Of a stretch of DNA of 6,888 nucleotides, positions 5,817 to 6,888 are shown in pieces. The stretch spans positions 1-6,888 of the forward strand of contig JAISDD010000270.1 in the NCBI GenBank assembly GCA_031265005.1, written 5' to 3'. The notes under the pieces are model-generated. The model saw only the letters and a program-made list of their open reading frames with translations, searched no databases and had not been told where the DNA came from. Within the stretch, counting starts at the first letter, position 1, and every line of letters begins with the position of its first letter. The DNA is from Syntrophomonadaceae bacterium (GTDB taxonomy: Bacteria > Bacillota > Syntrophomonadia > Syntrophomonadales > Syntrophomonadaceae). The position numbers and the translations under genes were made by a program.

Positions 5817-5856
5817 AAGGCGGCGGTAAATGTCATATGAAAGCCACCTTATTTTT
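5817..5856. terminator. Possible bidirectional terminator between convergent genes
   Basis: AAGGCGGC (5817-5824) pairs with GCCACCTT (5843-5850), seven pairs with one C-A mismatch on the + strand, followed by ATTTTT (5851-5856). On the - strand the mismatch becomes a G-U pair and the hairpin is followed by TTTTAATC, so it could also end the stalk-protein transcript. The 18-nt loop is long for a terminator, and the same bases form the ribosome binding site and start of the decayed crotonase remnant. The call is plausible rather than firm. Confidence 0.35.
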
Positions 5857-5930
5857 GAAAAAAGAAAATGACGATATAGCTATTTTAAGCCTTAATTCAG
5901 CCTAATACCAAAAACCCCATAAGTGAGGAC
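5830..5930 (+). pseudogene. Frameshifted 5' remnant of a second crotonase gene
   Basis: Read in frame from the ATG at 5830, translation stops at TGA 5869-5871. If one A is skipped in the A-run 5858-5863 and one T at 5896-5897, the restored peptide is MSYESHLIFEK-ENDDIAILSLN-QPNTKNPIS. That matches the first 29 residues of the crotonase just upstream: 20 identical positions in 31 columns. The ribosome binding region is also similar (ATTAAAAGGCGGCGG here, ATTAAAGAGGTGG upstream of the intact gene). Similarity stops near 5930, at the 3' end of the opposite-strand gene, so at least 85% of the coding sequence is missing. The divergence indicates an old paralogue rather than a recent copy. The family link is seen directly; decay by truncation plus two one-base insertions is the simplest inference. 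Confidence 0.85.
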
Positions 5931-5933
5931 GGT

Positions 5934-6888
5934 TTATAAGTTCATAAGTATATAAGTATCTAAATCAGAGGGAAATTTGACTTCCACCTGGTCTTCTCCA
6001 TAAGCTTTGATAAGTACGCTTCCGTTCAGTTCAGCGCTGATATTTACATAAGGATCGTTTTTTATAGTGCCGGCAGTTTCGAAAATGATTGTTTGCAGAT
6101 GATTGTTTTCATCTGTGGTCAGGATACATTGAATATCATTCAAAGAAATTGCGGGAACGAAATAGCGTTTTAATCTTGAGCTTAACGCGCTTCCGTCGAA
6201 AGTTAAAGTTATTTTAGCATTGGGAACATCCGATTCCATAAATAATTGCTTAACATAATGGTCAAATTGAGTACTGGTCAAAGGCTGCAATGCGTTAATA
6301 TTATTTTTACTAGTACTAAAATCAACATACATGATACTGATAAGATTATTGTTTGAAAGATCAGGTAAACTTATTTTGGTTTTAATATTTTGGTTACCGG
6401 AATAGTAATTTATGTAAAAGTAACCGTCTTTTATATAAATTTTAACATCGGTATAAGGGAAAAAATTTGCGAAAGTTGATTTCATATCCATAGCTAAAGA
6501 CAAGTTTTCGTCCTCTTTAGCGGACATAGTAATATTACCGCGTAAATTCAGCGGCAATGCCGGTACCGGAGAGTTATTGAACTGTTTGATGCGAACGTTT
6601 ACATCGAATTGAGCATCTATGGAGGTCAAATAACCTGAATTGGCGGTAATTTGAGCCCACAGGGGCCTGTAATCGGGACTGTCAGACGTCCAGTCGTTGA
6701 TCAAAACCTGCCGGTTTTCCTCGTTCCAGTCCACTTTATAACCTGCCGCTTCAGCGATAAAACGTAGCGGAACCATGGTATACCCGTCTTTTATCACCGG
6801 AGGAACGTCTAATAGCCCGGGATTATCGTTAACAATGGCCGTAGTGCTGCCGATGGCCAAAAGGATATAAGTTTCTGAGCCGCTGCCG
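5934..6888 (-). CDS. Stalk-domain (copper amine oxidase N-terminal-like) protein, 5' end outside window
   Basis: The C-terminal ~318 residues of a probably exported cell-surface protein. The frame stays open to the window edge: codons upstream of the possible TTG at 6860 read GSGSETYILL, which completes the first strand of the domain (TYILLAIGS-x-TAIVN), so the true start and any signal peptide lie beyond 6888. The stalk/copper-amine-oxidase-like N-terminal repeat is recognised by LLDVPPVIKDGYTMVPLRFI and AEAAGYKVDWNEENRQVLI (about 6696-6809, core 6726-6779). In other proteins this domain is a wall-associated module, and it does not imply oxidase activity. The following ~250 residues are rich in alternating polar and hydrophobic strands with KIYIKDGYFYINYYSG and a final VEVKFPSDLDTY, resembling LolA/LppX-fold or DUF6612-type lipoprotein domains; this second assignment is tentative. 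The 3' end has a tandem ATAAGTAT duplication (5944-5959) encoding the last residues. It converges on the crotonase locus, its stop lying directly at the pseudogene break. Confidence 0.87.
   Translation of the reverse strand, partial: GSGSETYILLAIGSTTAIVNDNPGLLDVPPVIKDGYTMVPLRFIAEAAGYKVDWNEENRQVLINDWTSDSPDYRPLWAQITANSGYLTSIDAQFDVNVRIKQFNNSPVPALPLNLRGNITMSAKEDENLSLAMDMKSTFANFFPYTDVKIYIKDGYFYINYYSGNQNIKTKISLPDLSNNNLISIMYVDFSTSKNNINALQPLTSTQFDHYVKQLFMESDVPNAKITLTFDGSALSSRLKRYFVPAISLNDIQCILTTDENNHLQTIIFETAGTIKNDPYVNISAELNGSVLIKAYGEDQVEVKFPSDLDTYILMNL

Noticed and set aside
6858..6860. TTG as the start of the stalk-domain gene
   Set aside because: The frame continues open to the window edge, and the codons upstream (TYILL) complete the first strand of the domain, so the true start is beyond the window.

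Overview
The window comes from a low-to-moderate G+C bacterium, most likely a Clostridia-type member of the Bacillota (Firmicutes). The evidence is the order rpoA-rplQ-ecfA1-ecfA2-ecfT, which is the classic 3' end of the Firmicute ribosomal-protein supercluster, together with strong AGGAGG-type ribosome binding sites, TTG starts and a protein with a copper-amine-oxidase-like 'stalk' domain. The exact genus cannot be read from the sequence alone.

Positions 3-3811 (+ strand) form one compact co-directional block. It holds the RNA polymerase alpha subunit, ribosomal protein L17, and the three-gene energising module of a group II ECF vitamin/metal transporter: two ABC ATPases and the EcfT transmembrane protein. 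The genes overlap or nearly touch (TAATG junction rplQ/ecfA1, 10-bp overlap ecfA1/ecfA2), so they are probably one transcription unit. No substrate-binding EcfS gene is present, as expected for a shared module. EcfA1 has proline where the Q-loop glutamine should be, while EcfA2 keeps it.

Positions 3812-5014 interrupt the expected order: truA, rplM and rpsI usually follow ecfT but do not here. The region holds two direct copies of a ~110-bp non-coding repeat (3885-3994 and 4881-4990) that fold into the same two-hairpin structure and differ only at unpaired positions. Between them, on its own apparent promoter, lies a small multi-pass membrane protein of unknown function (4178-4744). Copy 2 sits immediately upstream of the ribosome binding site of the next gene.

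Positions 5015-5939 hold a crotonase (enoyl-CoA hydratase) family protein and, directly behind it, the frameshifted 5' remnant of a second, diverged crotonase gene (5830-5930), recognisable including its ribosome binding site. The intact protein keeps the crotonase oxyanion-hole sequences but lacks both catalytic glutamates of canonical enoyl-CoA hydratases, so its reaction is uncertain.

Positions 5934-6888 (- strand) are the 3' part of a gene for a probably exported stalk-domain protein, convergent with the crotonase and cut by the window edge. A hairpin with T-runs between the convergent genes may terminate both.

The most noteworthy items are the twin structured repeats and the cassette they bracket, the crotonase without its canonical glutamates next to a decaying paralogue, and the altered EcfA1 Q-loop. 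I do not see a defence system, CRISPR array, tRNA, rRNA or transposase.
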